Source of the DNA: Prochilodus magdalenae | Lineage: Eukaryota; Chordata; Actinopteri; Characiformes; Prochilodontidae | Length of the DNA stretch: 64,000 nucleotides | NCBI GenBank assembly: GCA_024036415.1 | Contig: JAMWET010001884.1 | Coordinates: 110,001-174,000, forward strand | Direction of reading: 5' to 3' | In this document: one piece after another, positions 22,858 through 34,290 of the stretch | Position numbering within the stretch: position 1 is the stretch's first letter | Layout: each line of letters begins with the position of its first letter | Made by a program: the position numbers and the translations under genes | The notes under the pieces: model-generated | What the model was told of the DNA's origin: nothing | The model's input: only the letters and a program-made list of their open reading frames with translations | The model's database searches: none

Positions 22858-23051
22858 AAATAATAAATAAAACATCAAACACAAAGTATGAAACTTCCCG
22901 GGACTTTTGCACACGACACATGTTACGCTTTTTTCCCTTATATGTTAAATTAAACAAAGAAACGGTAATCATGCATGTGATCCTCTCTGTAGAGGACTTG
23001 TTTTCATGACAGCAATTTAAGCAGGGGTGCCCAAACTTTTGCATACGACTG
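22858..23051 (-). mobile_element. Tc1-like family F, terminal fragment with two direct repeats
   Basis: The end at 23051 (TA at 23052-23053) reads, on the minus strand, cagtcgtatgcaaaagtttg, then ggcacccctgc. About 130 bp further in there is a second similar motif (gtcgtgtgcaaaagtccc, near 22900-22918). Two end motifs per arm are the IR/DR layout of Tc1-like elements of the Sleeping Beauty type. The rest of the element is missing. The element entering at 63376 belongs to the same end type. Confidence 0.65.
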
Positions 23052-23087
23052 TATTTAAATAAAGGAAAAGGAGGAACACTAGATTTT

Positions 23088-23310
23088 TTTAAGCACTGTC
23101 ACATCACAGCAAGAAGGACCTGGGTTTGAGTCGGGTTTAAGCCTGGGTTTGAGTCGGGTTTGAGCCTGGGTTTGAGTCGGGTTTGAGTGTGTGTGTTTGC
23201 CCTGTGATGGATTGGCAGCCTGTCTGTGGTGTCCTTCCTTCTGCCCAATGAACGCTGGGATGGGCTCCTCACCCCTCCCTTTTCACCCCTCATTGTTCAC
23301 TAGCAGCTCA
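23088..23310 (+). mobile_element. tRNA-derived SINE fragment with triplicated B-box segment
   Basis: This is the same SINE type as 7335-8345, now on the plus strand. The head phrase gtcacatcacagcaagaagg leads into three tandem 23-bp units (23119-23141, 23142-23164, 23165-23187), each containing gggtttgagtcgg, a B-box-like core. The distal body follows (tttgccctgtgatggattgg, gctgggatgggctc). The central body between the head and the TG stretch is deleted. Confidence 0.7.
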
Positions 23311-24005
23311 ACACTAAGACACCACACAAAGAGACTATAGTGTCTTACTTAATCAGAGTTACAGGGAAATTTCATTTTGCCTGTATTTAAGCATCAAAGT
23401 AGGTCTTTAGTTACTGACAGTACCTACAGTATGCATAGAAAAGTGGATTGTGGCGTATCATGAAAGGATTTATCACAATGATAATCATACTGCCCATCAA
23501 TAATATAAATATTGGTGACCCCTGAGTGTCTTCCGTGCATTCAGAGAACGCCTTAGTGACCTTTTCTGGTTTACAAAAGGTTTAAACACCCAAACAATGA
23601 TCCAATCAGGATTCTTCCTCTTGTGCTATCAAGGTAGTTACTGCCAAGCCAGCTTCCACACTGGTTAGGACTTAAGGAGCTGAACTTAAATCCTGGTGTG
23701 TTGGATTAACCACTAACACTAATTAGGAAATGACCTTAAAATCAATCGATGGTTAGATTTTCAGTGGGTGGGACCAAATTTGAGAGTAAAAAAAAATCAC
23801 TGAAGGCTCAAAGACCGAAAGTCTTACAAATGTCACTGAATGCAATAAAGCTGTGAGTACGAGTGGTAGCCTGTCTAGCAAGTCCAAGCTTCAGAATGAC
23901 TGCATTACATTAAGGAGAACCAAATAAATGTTAATGTGCCTCGTTGTTAACATACTGCTACACCTTATACTGGCACTAACACTAATTAGCATCACCATAG
24001 AGTTT
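23311..24005. other. Unique sequence, nothing recognised
   Basis: No repeats or coding potential were recognised. Confidence 0.3.
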
Positions 24006-24007
24006 TG

Positions 24008-24475
24008 TCATTTCTGGCACTGAGGCTACGTTCACATTAAAGCTACGCTCACACTACTGGCCTCATCGCTAACACCATGGTTTACACTGAGACATCTGAT
24101 TTAGCTCTGTCATTAATGTGAATGAACCAGCGTCTGGAAACGACCTGCATACATATGTCCAAATCAGTGGCGCCATATGACTGAAGCATGTGTATCACGA
24201 ACAGCTAACTGACTAGCAGAACCAGCTTTTCCTCTCAGCTGTTCATTACTAGACCATCGGCTGCTGGCTCTAACCTTACCTTTGCTGCTATGCTCTGCTG
24301 CTATGGTAAATGAATGACGGCACATGCACAGTGAATATAACATCAGTCTGATCTGAACTTATGTCCCATGCCCATGAATCAGATCACATATGAAAGTGAC
24401 TTAAATCTGATTTGAAAAGACCAGATTTGGTGTAGTCACTGGAGCCAGCCTGGTAAGGTGAATGCAGACTAATAG
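24008..24475. repeat. Possible non-autonomous repeat (MITE-like)
   Basis: Phrases such as gatttgaaaagaccagattt, catatgaaagtgacttaaat and cgttcacattaaagctacg resemble a dispersed fish repeat that I recall. The two ends (ctgaggctacgttcacatt; gaatgcagactaatagtctcag) are only weakly inverted. No second copy is seen in this window. Confidence 0.25.
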
Positions 24476-24779
24476 TCTCAGCTTCCCACAATTTGTTTGT
24501 GATTTTACTGTATCAGGATGCAACCAAAGCATTCCACATGATTACAAATCGGCTGTATAACTGATATACATAACTGGTGTATATGGCTTCTGCTGTCGCT
24601 CCACAGATGAACAGACGTACACTGAGCTGTACGTTGCTATATTAGAGATGGGAGAAGATGTGTTATCTCTGCTCGGAGATGCAGCCACACACCCTTTAAC
24701 ATTCTGACAGCCTGAACGCGCATTCCTTGCTACACCACCTAGAAGGTAACATGGGCAAATTTGTCACGGTGGCTTGCAA

Positions 24780-25210
24780 ATGCATAACACCGTCCGATAG
24801 CGATTATGACTAACAAGGGAGTGTTCGCGTGTCGCCTCGCAGCGACTTGCGCCTTCACAAAGTGAAAGCCCCCTAGGAGAGAGCAAAATAAGGGGCGGTG
24901 CCTGTAAACTGCATAATGTACTCACGGACAGCCCCAGGGTCGGCTGTCACTCAACCCAGCGCGAAGCAATTATCATAACCTGCAAGGCAGGCCACCAAAT
25001 TTCACCAAAGCTGCTCCCAAACCTCATTTCCATGCCAAGCTCGGCCTGCGCAGTAAATGCTGCATTCTGGCATCCATATCATCGGCCCGTTGGATTTATT
25101 CATGTGGCTGTTACATTCCTGGGCATAAGCAGTCAGGGACCGTTAGCAGGGGCCTGAAAAGAATCCACAAGCCATCATCAGCTTCCCTGACACCTCTATC
25201 TCTCCCAGCT
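24780..25210. promoter_or_regulatory. Candidate conserved non-coding block
   Basis: A mixed-composition block without repeat hallmarks or open frames. It includes gttggatttattcatgtgg and aattatcataacctgcaag, homeobox/forkhead-like AT cores among GC-rich sequence. This is a judgement from texture only. Confidence 0.2.
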
Positions 25211-25715
25211 AACACAAGCAGAACACACACAGAGTCACACTCAATCACCCCCTACTGTATATGCAACAAGCAGGAGACGCGGCTGATGATGTTTCCCCTT
25301 GTTATTATATTGCTTTGTTCCATACTCCTCGCTCTCAGACGATAAAAGCAGCGCCTTATTGCTTCCTTTACAACTAACGCAAACAGTCGTAATGAAACAA
25401 GTGAGGGCGCCTGGACCGAGGCCTTTCGAGAGGAGGCAGCGGCCCCACGGAATTCCATGAATAAATGAATGAATTAAAACCCTGATCTAATCACACTTTA
25501 GGATCCGCACGCCGCACTCCAACAACTTCTATCTGTTGTTCTGTTCGTAAACAAACGTGCATAATCTCAGACGCACACGGCGAAAGCCCCCCATGGCAAC
25601 ACAGCCTTGTACGCCTTGTGCATTCTGCACTTGCCACAAATGGAGAGCCATCAATGGCCGCAATTATTTCTTTCATCTGGCAACCGGGCATTATAGTTAC
25701 CAGGGCTACGGAGGA

Positions 25716-25762
25716 ATTGTAATTGATTAATTGATTTTCTTTATTGATCCCCGAAGGGGTAG
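25716..25762 (-). repeat. LINE-type 3' tail fragment
   Basis: attgattaattgatt is followed by tttattgatccccgaagggg. The latter resembles the 3' end of a fish LINE, with the tetramer-like run as its tail. Fragment only. Confidence 0.4.
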
Positions 25763-27220
25763 AGTGGATATATATCCTCGGACGAGTGCTGTGCCTGAAA
25801 AACAGCGGGTTCTATCCACTAGACAGTGGGGGAGTTTTACTCAACCTCACGGCTTGGTTCAAATTGAATGAAAATGCAATGGCACAGAAGGAAAAAACAT
25901 TACCAGTTTTGGAACAACATCACCCCCACGTAGCCGGCGAAGGGGGTTACGATTCAGACGTGTCTTTTTAATGGGCGGACAGGCCGTCATTAACCCCAGG
26001 AACACCCCATTAATCACCGTCGCATCGCTGTAACTGCCATGTACACTCAATCAGTGCTTCTCGCCGTGCTCCATAAACATTGCCGATACTCAGGGACGCG
26101 CAGCAAGGTGGAGGGCCAACCGCAAACACTCGCTCATATCATTCCAGGCTGCCTCTCTGACACGGGAGCCAGCTGTTTTACAATGAGGCTGGAGACTGCA
26201 ACATGCTCTAATTGATATGACCTTTAATTGCCTCGTTCACTGCAAAAGGCAAGGGGAGAAAGAGACATCAAGCCTCCGTCCACTGTGGATTGGCTACAGG
26301 AGCAGTGGGTAAACACAGGGCCTACACATTCGGGCCCCCTGGACATAATTAAACCTGCATAACAAACACTTACACTCTGCCCGCGCCCACTGAATGGAGC
26401 CGCGCTCCACAGAAAACACTCAGCAGCTGGATTACTGCATGGGCCGCACAGTCAGAAGCCTTTCTGCTTAGGGAACACCATGCCGGAGCTGGTGGAAACC
26501 CTACTGTTTCCTGAAACACCAGGAAACTAGCACTGGAACTAGCACTTTCACGGAAACAGGCGCTGATGGAAAAGAGCACAAGAGCATGCCAGGTAAAGTA
26601 AACCTGTTTCTAACCACTCGGGCAGTCGCCTATGCTACACTGAATTACCAGACCAATGTTCATAAAAAGCATCAAGACCACCTCTCAGATTCCTTAACTG
26701 CAAGGCCAAAACCGATCCTCGATTAGCCCCCTGCCTCGAAGACTCACAAACGCAGCCTCAGAGCTCACAATAACGGCATCTCAAACCGGAGCACGTCGGC
26801 TCTTCAGGAGAGAGCCACTCCACTGCTATGCTGTGGCTACAGGCTGCCTGCCACCAGCCGTCCACATGCAGGTGTGGGGTGTCTAGACTTGGAGCTCATT
26901 TGCTTTCATGCTGCTCGCCATGCACTGATTGCGGAGGCTAGCACTGGGCTGGGCTGAGCTGAGCTGAGCTGCAGGGAGGGGATGTGTCCTGATTGAGTGC
27001 GTGCTTTATTACAGTGCGCGGGCAGGGTTAGCGCGGATTAGCACACCCGGCCCTCCACCTGCATACTGCTGAGCAGCCAGGGCCGCACTTACGCAGGCCG
27101 GCCCGCTGCTAAGTACAGCCACTCAGGCTGAGTGCTGACAGTTTGCAGCTGGAAGCTGGAGAACATGGTGGACAAAGAGAATGGACAGAATTACAACATG
27201 CTAATACGTTTGCCAGGGCC
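25763..27220. other. Repeat-poor sequence, nothing recognised
   Basis: A short GCTGA tandem (gctgagctgagctgagctg) is at 26953-26972. No transposons. Short open frames only. Confidence 0.3.
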
Positions 27221-27227
27221 GTCATAG

Positions 27228-27410
27228 GTCTGGCTTATAGCTAACCAACTACCACAGTTAACTAGATCATTGTTTACCACTTGACTAGTAAACTAACTCT
27301 TAAATTTGCTGACTAGCTTGCTAACTAGCTAAGATACTCGTCTTCCTTACTAGCTAGATTACTAGATAACCAGCTAATTCGCTAACTGAACAGACTTTGA
27401 TTTAAACTAA
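27228..27410. repeat. CTAG/CTAAC-rich low-complexity stretch
   Basis: The tetramer CTAG occurs seven times within about 160 bp (gactagcttgctaactagct, actagctagattactagat). It is an irregular cryptic repeat, not a clean array. Confidence 0.5.
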
Positions 27411-30400
27411 CATCCTCACTCATTCACTCGTGTTTACCAGTCCGACGATTATCCTCAAGGAGGAGCTATGAGCGCTTTGCTGAAAGGGATGAAACTGCCA
27501 CAAACCCCACACCAGCAGATTTAGGTTTGCATGTGTGTTAGCAGTCTCAAATTGTGCACACATTACATAGAAGGCATGAAATTCTATAACTGTAATTATA
27601 TAATTATATAACTGTTAATATTGGTTAAATATGGCCTACATATGTTTGACATATGGTTCTACTGTAAATGGCATTTTAAACGGTAACTCAGTCAAGGCAA
27701 GGTTGTAGAGAACAGCACCAGGAAGAGAGGCTGTATACGTCCCACCCTTGTGAGGCCTTTCTGTTTCTCAGCAGCGGATACAGGCAAGGGTGAGTAGCAA
27801 GGAGTGAGAGTAATGTTGGTTTAGCCTTGCGGCTCTACTTCACCTCTGACAGCGAGACCTGGAATGCGTCTACAAGCTCCGAGCGGTTTCACGGCAGTTT
27901 GACCTCACCTTCAGCTTTGCACTCTATATGGCTCCCACCCATGGGACATATGTCTTGTCTGTTGGCGTACAGCAAGAGCTAGCAGGAGCCACCCCTGAAT
28001 TTGTCGTCCCCGGCCACACAGCCCAACCATCCAACAAATGAGTCACCCATTAGGACCAAAGGTATACAAAAGCTATTCTCAGCACTGCAGATGTCATTGC
28101 GGAGGTTCCAGGGGAACCAGGCGCTCACGTCCTATCCTGGAACACACCCGGTTTCCTTGGCGATGGCCCGACCAGGTTATAGGCTTTCCTCCCTGGCGCT
28201 TTTCAAGGTGGCATCCGTTTCCGAACACGTTGTACTGTATGCCTTACAGCCTCGGGGCATCTTTTCACTGTCCCTGCTTACCAGCAGCCCAGATAAAAAA
28301 GGAGTGGCGAGGGGCCTCAGGAGGTCTGCTCAGTAAGAGGAGACGGCGTCTCCCCAGGCCTCAGTACACCCTGGGGCACGATCTCCCCTTCTGCCTCAAG
28401 CCCTCCAACAAAGCCAGAAGGACAGGTGCAGGCAAGCCGGGGGTTATGGAACTGCATACAACCCGCCCGGCGAGAGCTACGGCCTAAGTTATATGGCCTA
28501 TATAATGGGCCTCATCAGGGCGCTCTAATCCCCCTCATAACAGTTACAACGCGGCATCGCATACAAACAGGTCTGCAACAACACATAGCCTTTCCCCCCT
28601 TTTGCATAAGTGATGTTTGTAAAACTTGTCGGCCAAAGTCGATGAAACTTATCTGAAAATGTCTTCTGTGTCTGTGGGGGTGGGGGGGACACTTAAAAAT
28701 AGCGGTTCTCTAAATAAATTGTTCGTAACACAATTGGCTTAGACTCTGGCACTCTGCTGCAGATCTGTGAGCCTGTTGTCTCGTCCATTTAACTGATTAC
28801 AGCACATGTGCCAACCAATCAGGTGTCTCGTCACGCTGGCTGCGGCACTATAGGATTCGGCGGGCGCCGCGTTCCCACGTAGCCCCCAAAAGCCAAAGCG
28901 TTCCGAACGCATTGTAGAATGTGATTGGGTGTGCTCAGACGGATCGGTCAATAGAGAAACCTTATTACCAGCCCAATTCCTTCGTGGCGGCATGTTTGCG
29001 GAGAAGCACAAGCAGTACATGAACAGGGTTACAATTAAAAAGCCGATGTGCGGAAATGGATCCTAATCCTTATTATGTACTTAATTTACTGTAATTGAAA
29101 ATGGGCCCCTGCACTTCATCCCGAAGACAATTAAACGCGGCGGCCAAGGAGGGAGCGCCGGAGTGGGAGTGAGCAAGATAGAGGGGGAGAAGAAAACTGG
29201 GACCTGGGATAACTCCATGAATCAAATGAGCTCCCCCCTCCCAGCATGGGGCTAAAGAGCGCTCTGAGGAAAGAGGCCGTGCCGAGTTTTCGTCTACGCG
29301 CACAGCTGCTGCTGCCAACATATCCGTGATGGAGGCTTATTGACACGCGCTCCTGTGACCAGAGGGCGAAGGTCTTGATTACACCGAGGCTGATGGAACA
29401 TGATTGAATTCCAAATTCTGCTAATGCAAGGCTATAGAGTACCACTGTCAATGAGTGGAAAAGCGTGTGCCTTGGGGGCCCGAAACCCCCCGTTAGTAGA
29501 ACACCTGATTTAGGGGACAGATGGAACGTCCTTTTAACGGACTCCTATGCCTTTTTTTTTTTTTGCCTCTAGACCCTTACGTCCTATCCCTCCTCCACTC
29601 TTCACGTAGATCAGGGATGTGCCCCCTCACCGTCTAGGGGCTCGCGCATGCCCCGTACAAGAGGAGAGGGTCGCTGCCCCGTACAGAGGAGGGAAGTGTC
29701 ACGGCCGTGTAGCGTAGCCTCCGGGACCTTGATTCCTCTTTGAATGCAACATTGAGATGGCTTTCTTATTTCTGTGCTTCTGTTATCAGTCCTCACAGGT
29801 GTCTAACAGTGACTCATAGTCAGGGGCTGCTAGCATTGTTAGCCACTGACCTGGGTGCTCCCACGCTGATGGAAGACCTTGTCGATTTTCGATAAGCCTG
29901 GTCGGCCCTTCCTTGGCGCAGCTCGTCATTGGACCATGGATTAAGGGGCGCTTGAGCCGCTTGCTTTTACTCTTGGGCGATTCGTGATGGCTCGTTTGAT
30001 TGGAACTGCTACAGAGCTAACAGTAAGGCTTTATTCGAATGCAATGTGATTCCGCAATGGGTTTGTACAGGTTAGCGAAGGAGATTCCCAAAAAAAAAGT
30101 TTCAAGACAATCAGTCGCCCAGTTGTGTATTAGAGTATATGCAGCACTAACGGTCAATGCCGTTAACTATGTCCACCATGCATACAGAAAACACCATGTG
30201 AAGTACACTGCATGGGTTATTAACTGGAGAGAGTCTTGTATGGGGCCGACGTCAGCTTTCTACTCACTCTCGTCACCGATGAATACAGAGAGACTAAGTA
30301 ACTGAGGTAAAAGCGAGAATTAGAATAAAGAAGTGAGGTCTCGCTGGCTAGCCATCCGAAGAAAGAGAAGCGCACACGGCCTCCGGACTATACCAAGCTG

Positions 30401-31410
30401 CGACCACAAGAACCTCGCACTGCCCTTCTATCCTGCCTTTTCTTATTAAACATCTGTCTTTGATGTTATTTTGTCCACAATGAAAATCAAGAAGCAAGAC
30501 CAAGAGAACCAACAACCCTGGAGTCCCGAACTGTGAACCCAATCCTCAGAAGACTTCTACCCCCCCCCCACCCCCCACAACCAACCATACTAAAACCACA
30601 CATGAGACACTAGCCCTGATCTTTTTAAACACATCGAGTGTCCTGGATGTGTTATCCAGATGGGATTGCAACACACAAAAACCCAGCCAGGTATGCTTTA
30701 AACGACACAGATTTGAACCGACATACTAGAACCTGAACACTCATTCACCTACCTACACAATTCAAGCCACCAGCTCTTCACTGAGCAAACCTCATAGCTA
30801 TTTTGAGATATTTGACTCCTTGCTGCATCCTATTCTCCACGCATGCTCCAGCAGCATAACTTAATCTTTGGCGTATTATTAATGTGGCTGTCGTTATAAC
30901 ACTGCAACCCTGTAAAGATGCTCTCGCGATGCTCACTGACAGAAAAGCCGCATTATATTACTTTATGGCGCGTACCAGATAACTCTGAAATCATGTCTGT
31001 GAGATTCGAGGAAGGTCTGTTGTAAACCCCCTAGACTTCGAGGTTGATTTTTTGTCAGCAGAGTAGTTCTTTCAACATTTACCCAGGGGAGACACAATGT
31101 GTGAATGTGCCAAAAAACACGCCTATCAAAGCTTATTGCTCTGTCGCTTGAGTGCCACCGGAAGTTAAAGCAGGCCATCTTTTTGTCCAGGGCAGTAGCG
31201 TTCCCATCTTAACAGATACCTCATCAGACCCTTAGCTCTCAGACTTATCTGAAATGCAATGGTTTTTCCAAATAAAGCTCGTATTCAACAATATGCAAAA
31301 GCATTGCTCCTGGGTCTGAAATGCCTGGCATCTGACACAACGTCAGATCAACCAAAACCCAGGAGGCCAAAGACCAAACATCTTCGGGGCCCTCATTTGA
31401 AAACAATGGA
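27411..31410. other. Repeat-poor sequence without recognised genes
   Basis: No transposon remnant was seen across 4 kb, which is unusual for this window. It contains a poly-T run at 29552-29563, a C-rich run at 30561-30578 and a G-rich run at 28675-28690. Overlapping frames at 28001-28487 (111 and 149 codons) have no recognisable domain. A homeodomain-rich stretch at 29030-29130 (tactgtaattgaaaatg, acaattaaacgcgg) could be regulatory. Confidence 0.3.
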
Positions 31411-31419
31411 GCTCATATG

Positions 31420-31710
31420 ACCCCCTTATAAGGCGCCATTATTTATGAGGTCCACAACACGGCAATAACAAAGTGGCACGGTAATCATTAATTGATGACA
31501 CACATTGTTATTCTCTTCTCCTTTAACAGCCATTTAGGGCTCCTTGCGGCCCACGGATGTTAGCGGTTCTTGCTCTGTGAAATGGTTCGCATTAAAAGCC
31601 GTTTCTTGTAGATCACATGGCGCGTGGCGCTAAATTAATCGTCCTTGATTCAATAAGCACGGCCATTTATTTTTATTTTTCTCGGGATACAGTGACGGCA
31701 GTGGTAGCCT
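31420..31710. promoter_or_regulatory. Candidate conserved non-coding element
   Basis: The block has cgccattatttatgaggtc, ggtaatcattaattgatgac, ctttaacagccatttagggc, gcgctaaattaatcg and a gtagatcacatgg core within 290 bp. Several are homeodomain-type TAAT cores, and one is paired (TAATCATTAATTGAT). There are no stop-free frames or repeat ends. Vertebrate developmental enhancers often look like this. It is an inference until aligned with other fish. Confidence 0.33.
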
Positions 31711-32380
31711 GAGAAACATAAAAGAGTATCTGCTTAAGTGCCTAGCTTGAATAATCAAAGCGCGAACAACAGGCGTGGTAATGTTTCATTCATTGTAGTA
31801 CGTTGATATCATTATCAACAAATGAGCTTTATAGATTCTCTGTTTGACTAAAGAGGTGGGCCTCTATCTAAAGATATTGATTAGCTTTCACCGGTCACTG
31901 CAGCCATCCCCCATTCAGCGTACTGATGGAGATGTCTGCGGGTTCTTCGGTTTAAGTGGGTCACCTGCGAAAATTAAAAGGGTGTTTGAAACTTATGAAA
32001 GCTGTGTCGTCAGGTTGTGATTACAATGTGTGCATTGCATCAATTTCCTCTCAATTATACGGTAATAGAAACGACAACCAGAAAAGAGCAGCAAAATCAG
32101 ACTCGGACGTAATGAATCACATTACTGCCGGCGCTCCTGCCGGTTTAAAAGCCAATATGCCCAAACTCGGCGCCCGAAGGTCCCGGCCCGGAAACGTGAG
32201 TGGGAGGCATACAGAATCCCCAAGGCAGCCAGGCCTCCCGAGACCCAGCCATGAAAAACAGGATTGGGGGGGCAGAAACAGCAAAAAGAGGAGAGAAGGC
32301 CTAACAGCACTCAGCGTCTCAACACACAGCAGAGGAAAATCCTTCAAGGTCAACCGCGACGGGGAGGGGAGAGGGAATGT
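31711..32380. other. Unique sequence, nothing recognised
   Basis: A 166-codon open frame (31956-32456, +) runs into the purine tract and has low-complexity Arg/Glu content at its end. No domain is seen and I do not accept it as a gene. Confidence 0.3.
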
Positions 32381-32394
32381 CAGCAACCTGACAG

Positions 32395-32821
32395 CCCTGC
32401 GGAGAGAGAGAGAGAGACAGACGTGGACGATAACGGAGGCACGCCTCCCTCACTGAGAGGAAGCACAGGGGAAACTGTATGAACGACCCTTCGAGGAGGT
32501 TGTAGAAAAAGTTTTGATCTGGCCGGTGACACCCAGAGGACCCAAGAGACTCCGGATGTCTCCGTCCCCGATATGCAAAAAGCCTGTGTAGTGTCCGAGA
32601 GAGACGAGAAGTAGCGGCGGCATACTTTCTCAGGCACATGCGCGAGAGCCGGCTGGATAGGAGAGAGAGAGAGAGAGGAAAATGGAGAGAAAAAAAGAGA
32701 GAGAGAACAGAGTGAGAGATACAAAGAAAGATATACATAGAAAGTAGAAAAACAAGAATGAGAATAGGAAAAGTAAATGATCGTGAACAGTTTGAGAGAG
32801 ATACCTAGACAAATACAGAGA

Positions 32822-32862
<41 letters not shown>

Positions 32863-34290
32863 GAAAGGCGTAAGGTGGGTGCTGCTACAAGTCCTGAGAA
32901 AGCGGAGCCGGGCAGAGAGGAGCAGAGAGAAAATGGAGAGGTAGAGAGTGCTGCAAGAAAGAACGATACTGTTTTACTTAACATGAGGGATTAACATGCC
33001 CATGTCAACTTAACATCACATTCATCCAGCCAAATCTCCAGACATGTCCACATAAGCATGGAGCGCCTCGCTGAGTATCCTACAGTGCCAACTCATGACA
33101 CCATATATGAAACAGATGCTCCCATGAAGATCTCTAAACTGTACTTCAGGAGAGTGTTGGTTAACAGAAACATCCGGAAAATCATTGGACAATTAGTGAT
33201 ACGAGTTCGAAGCGAGAGAAAGAGTGCTATAGAGCATATTGGACCCACAAGTGGTGCGGAAGGAAGAAAATAGGAAGAGATGAAGAGAGGAATGAGAGGT
33301 AGGTAGTGAGAATAAAGTGACACGACAATCAGTACGAAGGACATGTTCACAGACAGCCGAGAAATAAATCCAGACGAATTGTACGTCGAGAAACAAGCAA
33401 GAGAATGTATAAAGTTTACAAATTTAAATAAATTAAGAGAGATAGAAGGAGAGAAAGAGAGAAAAGATGGGAGAGAGGGAGAGGGACAGAGAGTATGTGA
33501 GAGAAAGAAAACCTGTTGGAGAAGAACCCTGTAAAAAAGGAAGAACGTTAAAAAAAAAAACAAGACAGAAAATGAGACAGAGCAGAGAGAACAAGAGATA
33601 GAGAGAAGGGAGAGCGAGGGATAGAAAAAAAGAGAATACAAGTATACTAAGAGTGCGAGAGAGTAGAGAGAGAAAGACAGGAGCATGAGAAAGTAGAGAG
33701 AGATAACTTGAGAAAGAAGAGAAAGTGAGATAGATACAGAGCACAGAGAGAGAGATCCCAGACTTATATCTGAAAGAGACAGATGAGAGAAAACAGAAAA
33801 AGCAATAGAAGCTGAGAGAAAAAAGGAAAAGCAAATGAATGACAGCAAGAGAGTCATTAGTAAAACGGTGAGAGGGTGGAGCAGGAGGACCATAGACAAA
33901 AACCGTAGCAAGTTGTAAAGAAAAATGGAAGAGAAAGATACAAGAACCAAACAGGAAAACAGTAGAAGAGAGATCTTCCAGCAAAGAACCAGCATCTGCT
34001 CAGAGCTTACTGCGGACTTGCGTGAGATCACAGAAAGAGAAGACTATAACAATAAAATACAACAAAAGAGAACTTGAGAGAATACAGAAAAACGAGAACA
34101 GACGGAAGGACAAGGCCGTGATTAAGAGAGTGAGCGTCTGCCTCAGATCATATTAATATTAATGTGCAGAGATAACTCACTAAAACACTCTCTAGCCGCC
34201 AATAATAGTGAGAGAGGTACAGAGAAAAAGAAGAGAATGAAATACAGAGAGGAAACATTACCCTTTGTGAAGCGATTTACACAGTGACCA
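32395..34290. repeat. GA-rich polypurine tract, about 1.9 kb
   Basis: The plus strand is strongly purine-biased (gagagagaga at 32402-32414, 32661-32677 and 32824-32860, and dispersed agagaa throughout), with less biased DNA at 32460-32650 and 32960-33190. The 312-codon Ser/Leu/Phe-rich frame opposite (33093-34031, -) is a compositional artefact of pyrimidine-rich DNA. It mirrors the 14.1-15.2 kb tract but with purines on the other strand. Confidence 0.8.

Noticed and set aside
23119..23187. Stand-alone minisatellite
   Set aside because: Flanks match the head and distal body of a SINE, so it is better explained as an internal duplication of the SINE.
24008..24475. Confident MITE call
   Set aside because: Ends are only weakly inverted and there is no second copy in the window. 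It is listed only as a low-confidence repeat.
28001..28487. Overlapping 111- and 149-codon frames in the transposon-poor stretch
   Set aside because: No domain recognised. The overlap of two unrelated frames argues for chance, but an exon cannot be fully excluded.
33093..34031. 312-codon hydrophobic frame on the minus strand that could look like a membrane protein
   Set aside because: Pyrimidine-rich DNA encodes Ser, Leu and Phe by composition. No recognisable family and no introns or promoter signs.
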